From the NCBI RefSeq assembly GCF_964355755.1, contig NC_092675.1, positions 19,048,912-19,112,911 of the forward strand: a stretch of DNA of 64,000 nt, read 5' to 3'. The notes under the pieces were generated by a model that had not been told where the DNA came from, did not search any database, and saw only the letters and a program-made list of their open reading frames with translations. How positions within the stretch are numbered: the first letter of the stretch is position 1; the number at the start of each line of letters is the position of its first letter. The stretch is from Antedon mediterranea. Its lineage: Eukaryota; Echinodermata; Crinoidea; Comatulida; Antedonidae. A program made the translations under genes and the position numbers. Of this stretch, positions 11,791-25,000 are shown in pieces.

Positions 11791-14700
11791 ATGGATAGCA
11801 ACATGGCTGATAGCACGAGTGCTAGCGAGATTGAAAGTGATACAGATAGTATTAAAATGACACCATCTTCGTCTAAAAGAAAGGAAGAATTGTGCAATAG
11901 GATTAAATCACTGGAACAAGAAAACACAGTGTTGAAAATCGAGGTGGAAACGTACAAATTAAAGTGCAAATCTCTGCAGGCCGATAACAAAGAGTTGAAG
12001 AAAGCGAGCGTGAACATTGTACGTATGGGCTCTCAGTGCCTTTTTAATGAGATAAAAGTATAACCTTGTTGGGCCTAGGGATATGGCTAGGCCCACGTCT
12101 GATTTTATATTTAATATAGGACATCATAATATGTATTTATATTTAATCGAATCGGTTCTGATAAATTAAAGTGTTAATATGTTATGGTGATTTTGTAAAA
12201 ATGCGGTCGACAATTCAGGACTTTCTTTGCTGATTCTCTGTATTTGTGTAGGCCTCTAGTAGGCCTAGTAGGCTATTCATTTTCAATTGTAAATTGTTTG
12301 TAGGTAGGTGCTAACTTAGCTCTAGCCTAGTAATGTGTGTGTTTTTGTATGAATAAAGATTTCTTTTATATAGGCCGGATGTTATAAATGAAATAATATT
12401 TTAAATTTGTTTCACAGCAAGTACAGGCAGAACAAGAGGAAGAATTTATTAGCAATACACTATTGAAGAAAATTCAAGTTCTGAAAAAAGAGAAAGAAAA
12501 GCTAGCTGTTAATTATGAACAAGAAGAAGAGTTTCTTACTAACGATCTTTCACGGAAACTTACTCAGGTATTACAATTTATAAACTACTGTATATATGTA
12601 CGTAATACAATACCTATTGTACTGTAGACACTTTTGCCAAATGTTTTCACTTTTATTCATTCATTCAACATTTATTTATGAAACAGTTCAAGAAATAAAA
12701 AAAGCATACATTTACAATAACTTAAATGGTAACATTAAATAATAACTGTTTTTGATGATTTTCTGATGATTAATTCAACAAACGAGACAACTACAGTAGG
12801 CTTGGTCTAACTATAGCTTGGGTACGTTGTTGCCTACAAACTAGAATACGGTACCGCCTACATACTAGAGAATGTTTCCGCCTACAAAATCGAGTATGAA
12901 TAATATCAAACATGGTGTTGTTGTGTAACCCGCTACATTATATTTTATTCATAAACCCTAAATAATGACTCAATTTACTGTAATATTGGCAATCATAATG
13001 TAATATACTGTAAGAAGTGTTTAAAATGTTGACTAATTAGTGGTTGCTTATAATTTTCCATTTATAAGGCATTTATTTAAACATACAATCACACATTCAT
13101 CAAACAATCTATTGTATAGTAAGAAGTATTAAATTTCAGATGAAAATTATTTCAATATACAATATGTTTCTTTTCAAATACCATCATCATCAGTTCATAA
13201 GCCCACTTGTGCAACATCTGCTGCATGCAATGTTCACATAATCACATTATGCCAAGGAAACCATCAGATTTTAGTCAATATATATTAACTTATAGTAAGT
13301 TGGTATACAGTAGATAAAAGGTGCTTTTATTACACCTTATGGATGTACAGTATGTACATCTCCGATCAGCGTTCATTTATTTCTAAAGAACGACCCTAGA
13401 ATATGTTGTAACTATACCTACTACCTATACTACTATTTTAATACCTTGCTATATTACCACCCACATGATTGAAGACCCATTTTTCTGCATACATGGCTAC
13501 TTTAAATTTCATTAATATACTCTCCCTGTGTTTTCACACTTGTCTTAATATGATGGTGTCTAATTATCAGCATCATGGAAAAAGCAGTGCGAGATGAAAA
13601 TTGATTATTTTCATTTTATTGATTAGCAGTTTCCGTCGACAATCTACTGTAGTGGAGAAGGGATGTTTCAAATTAATAAGATTTGAATTTAGTAATATAA
13701 TCCAATTATTAGAATTTATTCGCTACTGAAATAAATGAAATTAGTTACAGGTTAATAACTTGTATACTGTAGTGTACTGTAGTACAGATTATGTTAAAAA
13801 AACATATAAAAACTGATTCATAATGAGAGACAAGCCATGATTGAATGTTTCGATCATTATTTGATCATCATCATAGATCGTTACAATTACTAGTATGCCA
13901 ATCTTTTATTAAACTGTGCATTCAAATATTTATAATAACTGTTTTACGTTAAAAATCATTAATAAGATTAATTAAGTATGTTCAGTGTAGATTCATTTTA
14001 AAGATATTTATGAACTGTATAGGGGAAAAAACAAAAATAACCAATGTTTGAAAAAATTAAGAAATAACAAAATGGTCAAGCCACACAGATACTATTAAGA
14101 TACTAAAGATGAATACACTAGGTAATGTACTGTAGTACTGAGTAAAGACTCAAAATGGCTCAGCTGTCTTCCTGGAGACAGCCTGTTTAAAATTTTATTT
14201 AATGAAAATAAATTAGCATCTCAGTCATTAGTGATGTACAGTAGCCATACTGTATTTAATGTTCCATATTATTCTGTGTATTATTTTTATTAGTTAAAAT
14301 GAACAGTTTATTAATTTTGTTGTGTTGTACAAGGGTATTTTTTTATTATTATTTTTTTATTTCAGCTCCGTCAAGAGAAAGCTCAGTTGGAGCAGACATT
14401 AGAGCAGGAACAGGAATATCAAGTGAATAAATTGATGAGAAAGATTGATAAATTAGAGAATGAAACTGGCTCTAAGCAAAGAAAACTGGAAGAGGTATTG
14501 TTAGAATTTACTGTAGAACTCCTCCCTTGAGACACCCTATTACTGTATAAGGGTGTGGAGGGCGAGTGTGATCCCAAATATGGTAGTAATATATCACATT
14601 CATGTAAAGTTTGATAGTGTAGACAGAGCTTACGGTACAATATGAACATATTTTAATTGTCTTTCTTATACAGTACATGTAAAATAATGTTGATAACCAA

Positions 14701-17700
14701 CTAATTTCTCTTTTTCATTAATAAAGCTTCGTCGAGAGAAAGTAGATCTGGAGAATGCACTAGAACAGGAACAAGAAGCTCTAGTAAACAGACTCTGGAA
14801 AAGGATGGATCGACTAGAAGCTGAAAAAAGGTTAGAAGATGATCTCATGTTATGTAGTGTGAAAAATAAGGTTACTCCAACTTCAGCTCCATCGAGACCA
14901 CTGAATATAGTAGAATGGAACCTTTCTTATTTGTTTGAATAGGAAAAACAAAATCACTTTACACTTACATACACTATTGTACAGTATAACACTGGTGGGG
15001 GTACCTACTGTATAGTAAAGACATAATTCAATTTTAATTGCTATAAATTGAGAATTTATTTACTTATTAACTAGCCCAAGGGAGAGTTGGTACCTCTTTG
15101 TTTATATTTTAATACAGTAAATAAACGAATCTATCTAATTATTGCTTATTATTTAGAATTTTGCAAGAAAAATTAGATGAACCAGTATCAGCTCCACCAT
15201 CTCCCCGGGAAATTAAGAACGGGGACACGACCCAGATTCTTAGTATTCATGTTCAGACGCTACGCCAGGAAGTGTTGAGGCTACGTCGACAACTTCATAT
15301 GACACAAATGGAAAGTAAGTTTTGACATTTGTTTTATTTCATTTAAATATAGACTGTAATGTAAATCAAATGTGTAAAAAAAAAAACTGACTTTGAATAC
15401 CAGATTTGTACACTGGACCTCCAGTTTTAAGTCCTTATCCGAGAAGACTTGTTCTACCACCAAAACAATGGTCGAAGAATGTCTTGAACCTGTGTCGATT
15501 GTATGCTATGGTTTGGTATAACTGTACTTTAGTTCATTTTCCAAAATGTTTACTTATAGAATCTGAACAAATGGCCCAGTTGATGCAAGAGGAGAAAGGC
15601 GTCAAAGAAGAAAATATTCGGTTGCAACGGAGACTCCTTCTGGAACAGGAGCGCCGTGAAGCATTAAGTCGTCACCTGTCAGAGAGTGAGTCTAGTTTGG
15701 AGATGGATGATGAACGGCACTTCAACGAGATGACAGCGCATGGTCTCCGTCCAAGAACCATCTCTAGTCCCATACCTTATTCACCTAATGCAAACAGACC
15801 AACATCACCTGGTAAGGCATTTTCCAAACTAGAACAGTAACCTAGTTAACTTTTTTCTAGCATATTAGACACACAAGACGTTGTCCTGTTAAAGTAAGCC
15901 TGGTACAGAGAATTATTGTCGAATCCCTAGCCCAGTGTGCACAGACAACACATGTTGCCTAGCCCATAAATATCTTAAAATGAAAATATTTTCCTCTTTT
16001 ATTTAGCAATGCATGCCTTTTCACCGCCCTCTCCAGCCAGTAGAAGTACCCCAGCCTCGGCTGGTACCCCATCTCCAATGTCATTTGGAACATCTCCACC
16101 TGTTAGTCACCTGGTAAGTTTGACATGCAAATTCTTTATTATTAATAATAACATTATTTTCTTTTTCTTGTATCTTTAATAAGTCATCATAAAATTGATT
16201 GATTGTTTGACAGTTACTGTACAATCTTAATTCATTTCTGAATAATTGTGTCATTGAATAAATGTATTAAAGACAGGTAGCAATTTTAATAGAGAAAACG
16301 GTTTCTGACAGCTAAAATGTTTATTAGTTATCCGCATTCAGCGGATAACTCCTTGTAACTGTCCTGTTTCATCATCTTTTTTTTTTTCTGTATTCTTCTT
16401 TCTTTCTGTCATTTTTGTGTCTCGCGTAACTCAAAAACGTGTAAACATAACATTTCATAACTTTGTCAACATGTGGGCATTTACGTGAAATTGTGCACCT
16501 CCTATTTTGAATGACCTCAGAGTTGCGCAACATGACTTACGCGCGTTTTTACGAATTTCGCGTATTTAACATAGATCGAAAACCATATAACAATTTATTA
16601 TGAAACTTAACAAAAGTTTAAGTTATATCTTGCGCTAACTGACTATGGGGAAAAAATGGCATGTTTCACACGAAGTTACGCGTGCACGCGCGTTTAAAAT
16701 TTCAAAATGCGAAAAATCAATTTCTAATCAACTTTCTACGCATTTCATGTCATTTTGAGCATGTCAAAAATTCCCACGCGCGCGCATTTTTTTACGCGCA
16801 TGGTGCGAACGTAGCGTTGAAAACAATTTTTTTTGCGTGATTTATGTTTTTTCAGCCTTTTCTAGTAATTTTACCAACTTTTAAACAATTTCGACTTAAA
16901 ATTACGTCATACGGGCACGTTGAATTGAATAATTTACGTGCGTTTTTGATGAAAAAGTTCAAAAATTCGTCAAAATTATGCCTTTTTTTAAACAGTCATA
17001 GATTCTAAACAACGAGGTGAACTTTTTTTTAATTACATATTCTGGAAGTTGATGAGTTGTAGATATCGGATCATGAAACAATATGGCTAACCGGACATTG
17101 TGACGTCATCGTATGGCCACACGAATGTAAAATATAAGATTTTTGTCTCTTTTGTTATTGCTCATCATATTCAATGGAGCGCATCACGCCTATCTGTATT
17201 CCGTTTTCTCCGAGATTTTAATATTGTCTAGGTCAATCAACTATCTTACGCATTAATTAAAAATATTTTAATTTTGTTGACGTCATCATGCCTAAAAATT
17301 ATAATTAACAGGGTCATTAATTTCATCTTTACAGTAAATTTTAATCTGTTATAGCTCGTAAGAACAAAAAGTGATAATTTTGATTAAAACGTTTTCTGGA
17401 AGCTATTGGACTGTAGATACGAATTAATGTGAACATTTTGCCAATCGGATGTTGTGAAGTCATCATATGGCCAGTTGATTAAAAAAAGTCGTATTTTCAT
17501 ATTTTGCGTCATGGTTCATCACATTTAAACGAGCACGCATCCATATTCTACGTATTCAAATTTCTTCTACACGTTAATGTGTTGTTGGTGAGATAATGTC
17601 CTTCCGAAATTGCTATCTTAGTGTTTAATTTTAATACCGTCGCCATGTTAAAAATTGGAATAAACGGTTGGTCCCGTAATTTCACCTATTCTACACTGTA

Positions 17701-18452
17701 TGTAATATGTATACAGATTATACTGTATATACTATATGACACAAAATAGACAGAATTCAGCACTAACAATATATGATATTCTTCAGTTCAGGTCATAATG
17801 CCATAATCTTTTTCTGTGTGCAATATTCCAACGTATGACGTGCACGTGGCGTTTCTCGTGCGGATAACTAACTCGTCAAAGTGACGAGTTTCATGTCTAG
17901 TTAATATTTATCTTACTACTGTTTACGGTAAAATAGAATGCACTATACGATTTACATTGGCGTGTCCTTAATTCATTTACTAAATAAATCACTGAATAAG
18001 ATATAACTAAATACAAATGTCCTTTAATATTTCATTACAGTAAAACTTTTTATATTTTATTGTATGTAATGTTCTCTGTTTTGTATATTTTACAATAAAA
18101 ATGTTGTGATTTTCCATTGATGTTTCCAATATTTAATAAATTCTAAAATTCAATGTTATCTATATTTGCTATTTATTTTCCATTGATGTTTCCAATATTT
18201 AATAAATTCCAAAATCCAATGTTATCTATATTTGCTAGCGATTTTCCATTGATGTTTCCAATATTTAATAAATTCCAAAATTCAATTTGATCTATCCTTT
18301 TGTAGAGACACAGCACAGAGCGGCTATTGATTTTCCATTGATGTTTCCAATATTTAACAAATTCAGTTTGATCTATTCTTTTGTAGAGACACAGAGCAGC
18401 TAGTACCACACCAGAGAGGTTTGTTAAGCCACAGGCACCACCTCAATCTTAG
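11791..18452 (+). CDS. CCDC6: CCDC6 homologue, coiled-coil protein, 8 exons
   Basis: Coding exons: 11791-12018, 12418-12567, 14366-14494, 14727-14830, 15157-15314, 15560-15811, 16007-16113 and 18387-18452. Total is 1194 nt, or 397 residues plus TAG. All junctions are GT-AG and the phases join cleanly. The product closely matches vertebrate CCDC6 (H4/PTC1; the human protein is 474 aa). It has an acidic/Ser N-terminus ([15 protein letters not shown]) and a long heptad coiled coil from about residue 30 to 300, including [26 protein letters not shown] and [20 protein letters not shown]. The conserved [15 protein letters not shown] stretch follows, then a Pro/Ser-rich tail. In mammals CCDC6 is an ATM-responsive scaffold in the DNA-damage checkpoint; a similar role here is inferred. 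The first ATG has a strong context (gcgccatgg). An in-frame second ATG at 11803 matches the vertebrate start better. The C-terminus is shorter than in vertebrates, and the last exon codes for only 21 residues. Confidence 0.96.
12568..14365. other. CCDC6 intron 2, unremarkable
   Basis: 1.8-kb AT-rich intron. Near 12820-12900 there are three short related words (cctacaaactagaatacgg-like) spaced about 30-40 bp apart. Nothing else was recognised. Confidence 0.5.
14566..14629 (-). repeat. Half copy of the TTAA MITE, in CCDC6 intron 3
   Basis: Carries the terminal word gatagtgtagacagagct and the internal ccaaatatggtagt typical of the family found complete at 24576 and 61163. Only one end is preserved. 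Confidence 0.6.
15405..15500 (-). repeat. SINE fragment in CCDC6 intron 5
   Basis: The stretch gtacactggacctccagt... gttctaccaccaaaacaatgg matches the body of the SINE at 44200-44355 at about 80% by eye. The tRNA-like head is missing. It ends about 60 bp before the 3' splice site at 15560, and it creates an open frame across the intron that is not coding. Confidence 0.65.
16326..17890. mobile_element. Repeat family with a hairpin at each end, copy 1 (CCDC6 intron 7)
   Basis: Begins with a 10-bp-arm hairpin (agttatccgc/gcggataact, 16326-16350). It ends with a second hairpin (aactcgtca/tgacgagtt, 17870-17890) preceded by another gcggataact. The interior is rich in cgcgcg-like words (acgcgcgt, cacgcgcgcgc). 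No ORF was found. Related copies are at 34680-35882 and 39160-40170, with a fragment near 19905. Superfamily is uncertain. Confidence 0.6.
18108..18386 (+). repeat. Tandem ~65-90-bp repeat that duplicates a splice acceptor
   Basis: The word attttccattgatgtttcc recurs at about 18109, 18176, 18241 and 18330. The last unit carries a copy of the CCDC6 final-exon acceptor. 'cttttgtag|agacacag' occurs at 18297-18313 and again at the true exon (18379-18394). Use of the upstream acceptor would read about 11 codons, then a stop. Confidence 0.8.
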
Positions 18453-19904
18453 CAGAAGAGACGTCTGGTTGATGCTCAACCATATAAGCATGCTATACAG
18501 TTGTTATGAATCCAGAAACCCGGAGGATAGCACAACTGTACAAAGGTGGTGTTGTAACATGCTACATATATGTTAAATTATGACGCATATTTGTTTGATG
18601 TTGGCATCACGGATGCGTAGGTCAACTCGTAGGTTAACGGAGGAAGATTTATAGCGGGAGAAGTTGCCGTGAGAATGCTTGAATACACTTGTGCTGAAGC
18701 TTTAGAAACAAAAGCCTGTTTTTCTGTCAAATTTAATACAAGCCATTAAAAGAAGAATAATAATTGTTTTAAAATAAACTATAAAATCGGATCAATTTTT
18801 TGAAAATATAGCTATATTGTTAGAGCTTATAGGATTTAAACCTAGAACAAAATATCAAAGTTATTAATTTATAATTTTAATTTCAAATTGAGAAATGAAG
18901 CCTAACATACCCATGGTATTCCATATCCTTTTTTAAATTATTATTCTATTCTATGTCACCAAAAACAATTAGTTTTACTTTTACAAGATACAAATTTCAC
19001 ACAATGGAGTGGATTTTTGTAGCCCAACATATCTTTTAGACTTATATGTTTTTACTGACAGGCATAGAGATTTAGTGAGTATTGAATAACCTTTGAAACA
19101 TGTTGCTATCTATCTATTACTAACAATTAATACTTAAATGTGCTATTTTCTTATAGTTTTATTTGGGTGTTAAATTAATTTAATACCATGCTTCATAATA
19201 CAGTTGAACCCCTAGTAGGACATCCTATTAAGAGGACACTGCCTTGAAATAAACACGGGCAGTATATACTACAGCTTACCACTATACAGGGGACACACCT
19301 ATTAAAGGACACTTTGTTAGGTCGTGAAAGCATCTCCTTAATAGTTTTTGTATTTTACAGAAAACCTTTTCTTTCAGCATTCATCTCCTAACAAGTAGTA
19401 TAGAAATTGCTTATGCATTACATAACAAATGTAATATCCGTAAGCAATGATTCTACGTACAGAATAATGGCAACGGTAGATTAAACACATTTATGAGGCT
19501 TTATGCTTCAACTCAATATTTTTCAAGTTTAAATTTCAATTTCATTGGTGCTAAAACAAACGTTACATTACTGTCAAGTCAGTATCTATTCAAAATTCGC
19601 TATCATTTTGGTTAAACAAATGCTGAAAGAAAGCTTTTTACAGTCTGGAAAATGTATAAAATATTAGTACATCTGGTGCTGTTTTAATACAACATTTGTT
19701 ATTCAGTAGTTATCGTGAGACATTTCTAGTCCAAAGGATAAACTATTGTATGCAGTAAACGGTTGTGTTGCTTTTCTCATTATGGCCAGTTTAGAATTTT
19801 TTCTGTCAAATTTATTTATATAATTTATTCATATAAAATATGAACAACAGTGATATACAGGAAATTAATTAAATCAATTGTGAAGATGAGGAAATCTGTG
19901 AGGA

Positions 19905-20100
19905 TAATTAGTTATCCGCACCTTGGCAGATAACTTCTTGTGATTGTTGGGATATTTTTTCATTATCTTATTTGTTATTCTTCTTTCCACGATTTTTGTG
20001 CGCATAATATCCCCTACTGCTTGTAAACACAACTTTGTAAAAAGATTGACTTTGGAGTGTAGATGTGCAGCCAAGCTTTTCGACGATGTGGGAGCTGTGT
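19905..20100 (+). repeat. Fragment of the hairpin-ended repeat family
   Basis: Starts with ttagttatccgcaccttggcagataact, an imperfect copy of the 16326 hairpin. The following stretch (ttcttgtgattgttgg ... cttctttcc) resembles that copy. The far end is unclear. Confidence 0.5.
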
Positions 20101-21157
20101 TGTATAAGTTACATGCATGAATTTCTATAACTCATCATAAATTTAGAACCAACAAATATTCTTTTATGAAACTTAATGAAATTATAATTCATATCATGCG
20201 TCAACTTTCTATGTGGTAATAAAACAAGTGTAAATGTTGCTTTTGTAACTCCCCTCTGAATGTTTACAAATGAATAGCATACAGGGTGTTACAGTACTAA
20301 GCTAATAATGTGTAACCTTAATTTTACCATGGTCAGTTTTTATAGGCATAGCAAACAAAAATATGTTGGCAATTTTTAATATAAAATTTGTACTAAAAAT
20401 TTAGTAGTTGTTTTGCACAAAGTATTTCGCACGAGTGATAATGTTTTGCTACATTTTATTAATTTGATAGAATTTCACTGCAATGTGTATTGTATTGCCC
20501 CTTTCGTATGGCCAGTACTGACATGACATTGAAATCAACACCTATATACCAAAAAAAATGTTTGGTAACCAGTGCATATATTAGCGTTTTCTTTCATGTT
20601 TCTAACCGTGGGTGTTGCTCACAATTGTTCAAACTTGTGTTAACTCCAAAGTTCTGGTTTTCTTTGTGTGAAAGGAACACAAGTTTTGTATTTAGCAATA
20701 GCAAATAGTTGTGGATATTGTAGAGTTAACAGTGCTTTAAATGTATAAATTATAAATAAGATATAAAGAGTTCTATACTGCAGAAAAAGTGGTACTATAA
20801 AAAAGAAACATTGTATAGATGAAGTTAATTTTTTGTTGTAAATTTATATTTTTTTAATTCTTAAGAAAGTTCATATAATAATTTTATTCTGATGCATCAG
20901 ATACACTTGGAATTATTTCCTATTTTTGCATAATGCACACATATCAAGTTGTGAAACAACTTGCAGTACAGTTAATACTACTTGTACAGTACTTATAAGT
21001 GCATTATTACTGTTTAATATTTGTTTACCATTTTATTTGTTTTACTGAATCTGTCGAAATCATTTTACTGTATCATGCTTGGCTATGGTAATAAACATTC
21101 ATGTCTGAACCTTTTTTTCAATCGTTCTTGTGCTTAAGTTTGATTTCACACAAAACA

Positions 21158-21240
21158 AGCACACAGTGCTTTAGATTGGTTTTACACAATGTAAGCACAC
21201 AGTGCTTAAGATTGGTTTTACACAATGCAAGCACACGGCA
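21158..21240 (+). repeat. Short tandem repeat, about 3 copies of ~37 bp
   Basis: The words aagcacacagtgcttaagat and ttggttttacacaatg alternate three times. Confidence 0.7.
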
Positions 21241-21655
21241 AGTAATTTGGTCAATGTCATGGATCATCCAAATCACTTGCGGTGACCATTATTTTTTCAC
21301 AAAGATCTGAACAGTAAGTTTCATCTATTTATACCCATACCATCTGCTGCAACTAGTTAATTTAGTAACATTAGCATGTTTGTGGTTAGAATTAAGAGGC
21401 AAGAAACAAGTTGTAAGTGATTTGATTCGAATTTGTGTACAGATCAGTTCGAAAGAAACTCGCATCTAGTTCTAATGAAAGCATACAAGGGTATTTAGTA
21501 AAAGTGGGTACATAATAATTTGAATGAAACCAATGCAATACAAATAATTTAAAGTACTATAACATATTTATTCTATATAACAATATTTACAGTTAAAACA
21601 ACGTTTCACTAGAAAATAACTTTGTCTATGTCTATAGATTTTGTTAATTGTCTAG

Positions 21656-21858
21656 GGTCCTGGGAGAGCAATTTTGTACTGAAGGGTCCTGGGAGAGCAA
21701 TCTTGTACTGAAGGGTCCTGGGAGAGCAATCTTGTACTGAAGGGTCCTGGGAGAGCAATCTTGTACTGAAGGGTCCTGGGAGAGCAATCTTGTACTGAAT
21801 GGTCCTGGGAGAGCAATCTTGTACTGAAGGGTCCTGGGAGAGCAATCTTGTACTGAAG
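21656..21858 (-). repeat. 29-bp minisatellite, 7 copies
   Basis: Units start at 21656, 21685, 21714, 21743, 21772, 21801 and 21830, each ggtcctgggagagcaatctt plus nine bases. Copies are almost identical. Because 29 is not a multiple of three, the minus-strand open frame (21845-21609) reads all three phases in turn, so it is unlikely to be coding. It sits between the convergent CCDC6 and PPM1K genes, 165 bp from the PPM1K stop codon, possibly in its 3' UTR. Confidence 0.9.
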
Positions 21859-22022
21859 ATCAGTACACAGTTTATGAAAATAAATAAATATACCAGAAAA
21901 CTAAAATATAGTGGATTGTCTTACAGAAATAATTGTACATTTGCAAATACATCTGTATTCGCGGTTGGCACAAGCAAATATTTATATATCAATATGGTGT
22001 ACATTTCAATACTGATGATGTG

Positions 22023-25000
22023 TTAACAATTTGACCTCCCTCTCCATCTTAAACTGTACAGAGAATTAGGATTAAGGTATTCTTGATTTCCCCATTGTCC
22101 AAGTGGTATCACCATGGCACTGGCATTGTCATCGCTCCCAAACTGCATAGCCTGATCCACTATAAAACGGGCCGCTTCTCGTGGATCGTCAACGCGGTTA
22201 ATGGCGTCGCAGATCTCTTGATCCGTCATCACAAAATGAACACCATCAGTAGTGAATATCAGGAAACCGTCTTTGCTGTGTTTTATCTAAAAGAAAAACA
22301 TTACTTATTAAAAAAGGTATTTAGATATTCATGTATGACATATAAAGCCTACACTATCAACTTTATGTGACAACAAAATATGATGTGCCCATATATGGAC
22401 ATGATGATGTCATATCACTACCATATTTGGGAACATCATATTTGGGCACATCACACTTTTTTTGTTTTATAGTGTAGACAGAGTTTTAATCATGCCAGAG
22501 AAAATGAATAGCATCTGCACATTCCAGGTACAGTACCATAGAGATATTATCATACAGATATTGCCTGCTTAGAGGTGAAATATATGATTTGACATCCCCG
22601 AGGGAATGTCAAATCTTTTTTTTTTACCGATATAAAAGGCGATATCTGTTTACGTTCACATATTTAACCTTTCATCCTTCACCTCGTGCCATTATTTGTA
22701 CCATTACACTCATAAACATTCATTATTTGTTTTATATAACACCTAAATAAATTCCTGTCATTTGAATCAAATAAGGTAGCCCGGGCCTAGCCAAGTCTTA
22801 ATACATTTCATTCACATTGATTAAAAACAGTAACATTTGGTTTTTAATAATTTTATATTAAATGTTATATTTATATGGATTTCATAAACACACCTACTTT
22901 TGTGTTAATTATGTCAACAAACGACCAAATAATCCTAGGCCTAGCAAGGCTAAAACGCGTAGGCTAGGCCTAGCTTAATACTATCATGGCCTAGGCTAGA
23001 CTTCTCTAGTCTAGCTTGGCTGAAAGGTAAAACTTCGACAGACAATTGGAACTTATCTAGGCTAATTATGGTTTTTCCACGTCTTGTAGTGATGTCCCCA
23101 TTAATTAATCAAAATCCTAAAAACGATCTAAAGCTAATTTAAACGCCTTTTTGAATGAAATTAGTACATATTATGTCCAAATCGTACACAAATATCTGCT
23201 GCTGTTGCATATCTCGTGGTGGTGTTTACAAATGAAACTGAGACCAGACGACAGGTGGCGCTGTTGTATTTCACAGTACAGAGCCATATCATTGTGTAAT
23301 AGATTTTTTTTCATCCGCGAGGCGTTTTTTTTTTCGTACACAAAAATGTTTCAAAAAGTACTATTAAACAATCGTTTAATAGTGCGTACTATTGCACGCC
23401 ATGTGACCCACAATCGTCCAATCAAATGACAGGAATTTATTTAGGTGTTATATAAAGTTCAATATAATATCTCTATGACAGTACTGTACAAGTTTTAAAT
23501 CTACCTGTTACTAGGGAGGTTTCGCAACCTTACAAATACGATAACGAAAACGGATTCGTCATACATTTGTGAAACTTTTGAGCTGATCCCTATTTCATAT
23601 TCGTAAAGCGTATTCGTGTTGACGAATATCACCAGTCATATTCGTAACTACAAAACGAGTATAGTTTTTGATCTATTTTGCACATTTTGCATTTGAATTA
23701 GGAATGATTCATGATTATAATATAATTATAGATTTATTGAAAGTAATTTACTAAAGTAATTTACTAAAATGCCAGGTCAATTTAGATAAATAGCAGTTTT
23801 TAAAGTCCTCACTCGCTTTGATGTTACGCTAGGCCTAGGCAGCCAAGCACCAAGCAACACGTACCTGCGCTTCGCTCAAATTTACCTCAGTCATATTTTG
23901 GACGCGCCTCGATATTTCGTTGCCATGCGAAACAGATTTTTTTATGGCTTACGAAAACGAATACGTGTGCGTGACGTATCCGTTTTCGTATTTGTAAGAT
24001 TGCGAAACCTCTCTACTTACTTCAACTGATTTTGTTTGTGGTGCAGCAGTCACTCCATATCTCTTTAACTCTGTATCTCCAATACTACGACTCATTGATA
24101 ATACACCATTTACAAGTGGTCTACCAATGCTGTCACAGCTGAAATAAAAAATACAAATTGTGAGTAAATGGCAGAGCGGTTAAGCCGAGGATTTCCATAG
24201 TACAGCCGACTAGCTCTCATACGACTGACCTGTTGATGGAACAATCTTTCTTTGATAAGGAGACAATAAAGGGCCAATGCCAACAATGTGTGAATGAGCC
24301 CTCGGAGTATGTTTTGAACTATTTTATCCATAAAAATACTACACTATGTTGATATAAAGTTTGCTTTACTGTACATCACGTATATACAGTAGAGTTTCTC
24401 GACGTTTCGATCAATAAACTTCGTCAAGAGGACGATCAAAGTATATTTTCAGAACTATATATACATGGTGTACCGCAAACTTTATTTTCACATATTAATT
24501 TTGCCATGCAAACCTTCAAACTATATAATACTACAATACACATACAGTGTAGTACCCAACCTTTCACTTCATTAAGCTCTGTCTACACCATCAAACTTTA
24601 TATGACAAAAAAGTGTGTATCCAAATATGGTAGTGATATGCTTAAATATGGTAGTGTTATGACATCATCATGTTCATATATGGGCATGTCACATTTTTTT
24701 GTCACATAAAGTTTGATAGTGTAGACAAGGCTTTAGATTAGTAATCCACAATACCCTAGCATACCCTGTTGATGGATAAGCCTTATAATACCTGATGAAT
24801 CCACCAGCCTTTTTAATTCTCTCCTGTTCAGCAGGAACTTCTGGTTCATGATCTCGACTCAAGCGTATTGCTTTTCCTTTTCGGCATAAAGTTAAACGTG
24901 TGTCACCAACATGGCTTAACACCAACTCATTTCCATTGCGTAACAAACAAACAGTGGCGGTCGTACCTGAGTTTGATAAAGGATCTAAAAACACACAAAA

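Larger units (their letters stand above)
18453..21655. other. CCDC6 3' flank / intergenic, repeats only
   Basis: About 3.2 kb, AT-rich, with no supportable gene. It probably includes the CCDC6 3' UTR. It holds a mariner-like MITE piece (about 19205-19345, words such as cctattaagaggacact), a fragment of the hairpin-ended family from about 19905, and a short three-copy repeat at 21158-21240. Confidence 0.55.

Noticed and set aside
15406-15840. 144-codon frame running through CCDC6 intron 5 into exon 6
   Set aside because: Its first 50 codons come from a SINE fragment. The acceptor at 15559 and CCDC6 homology start the exon at 15560.
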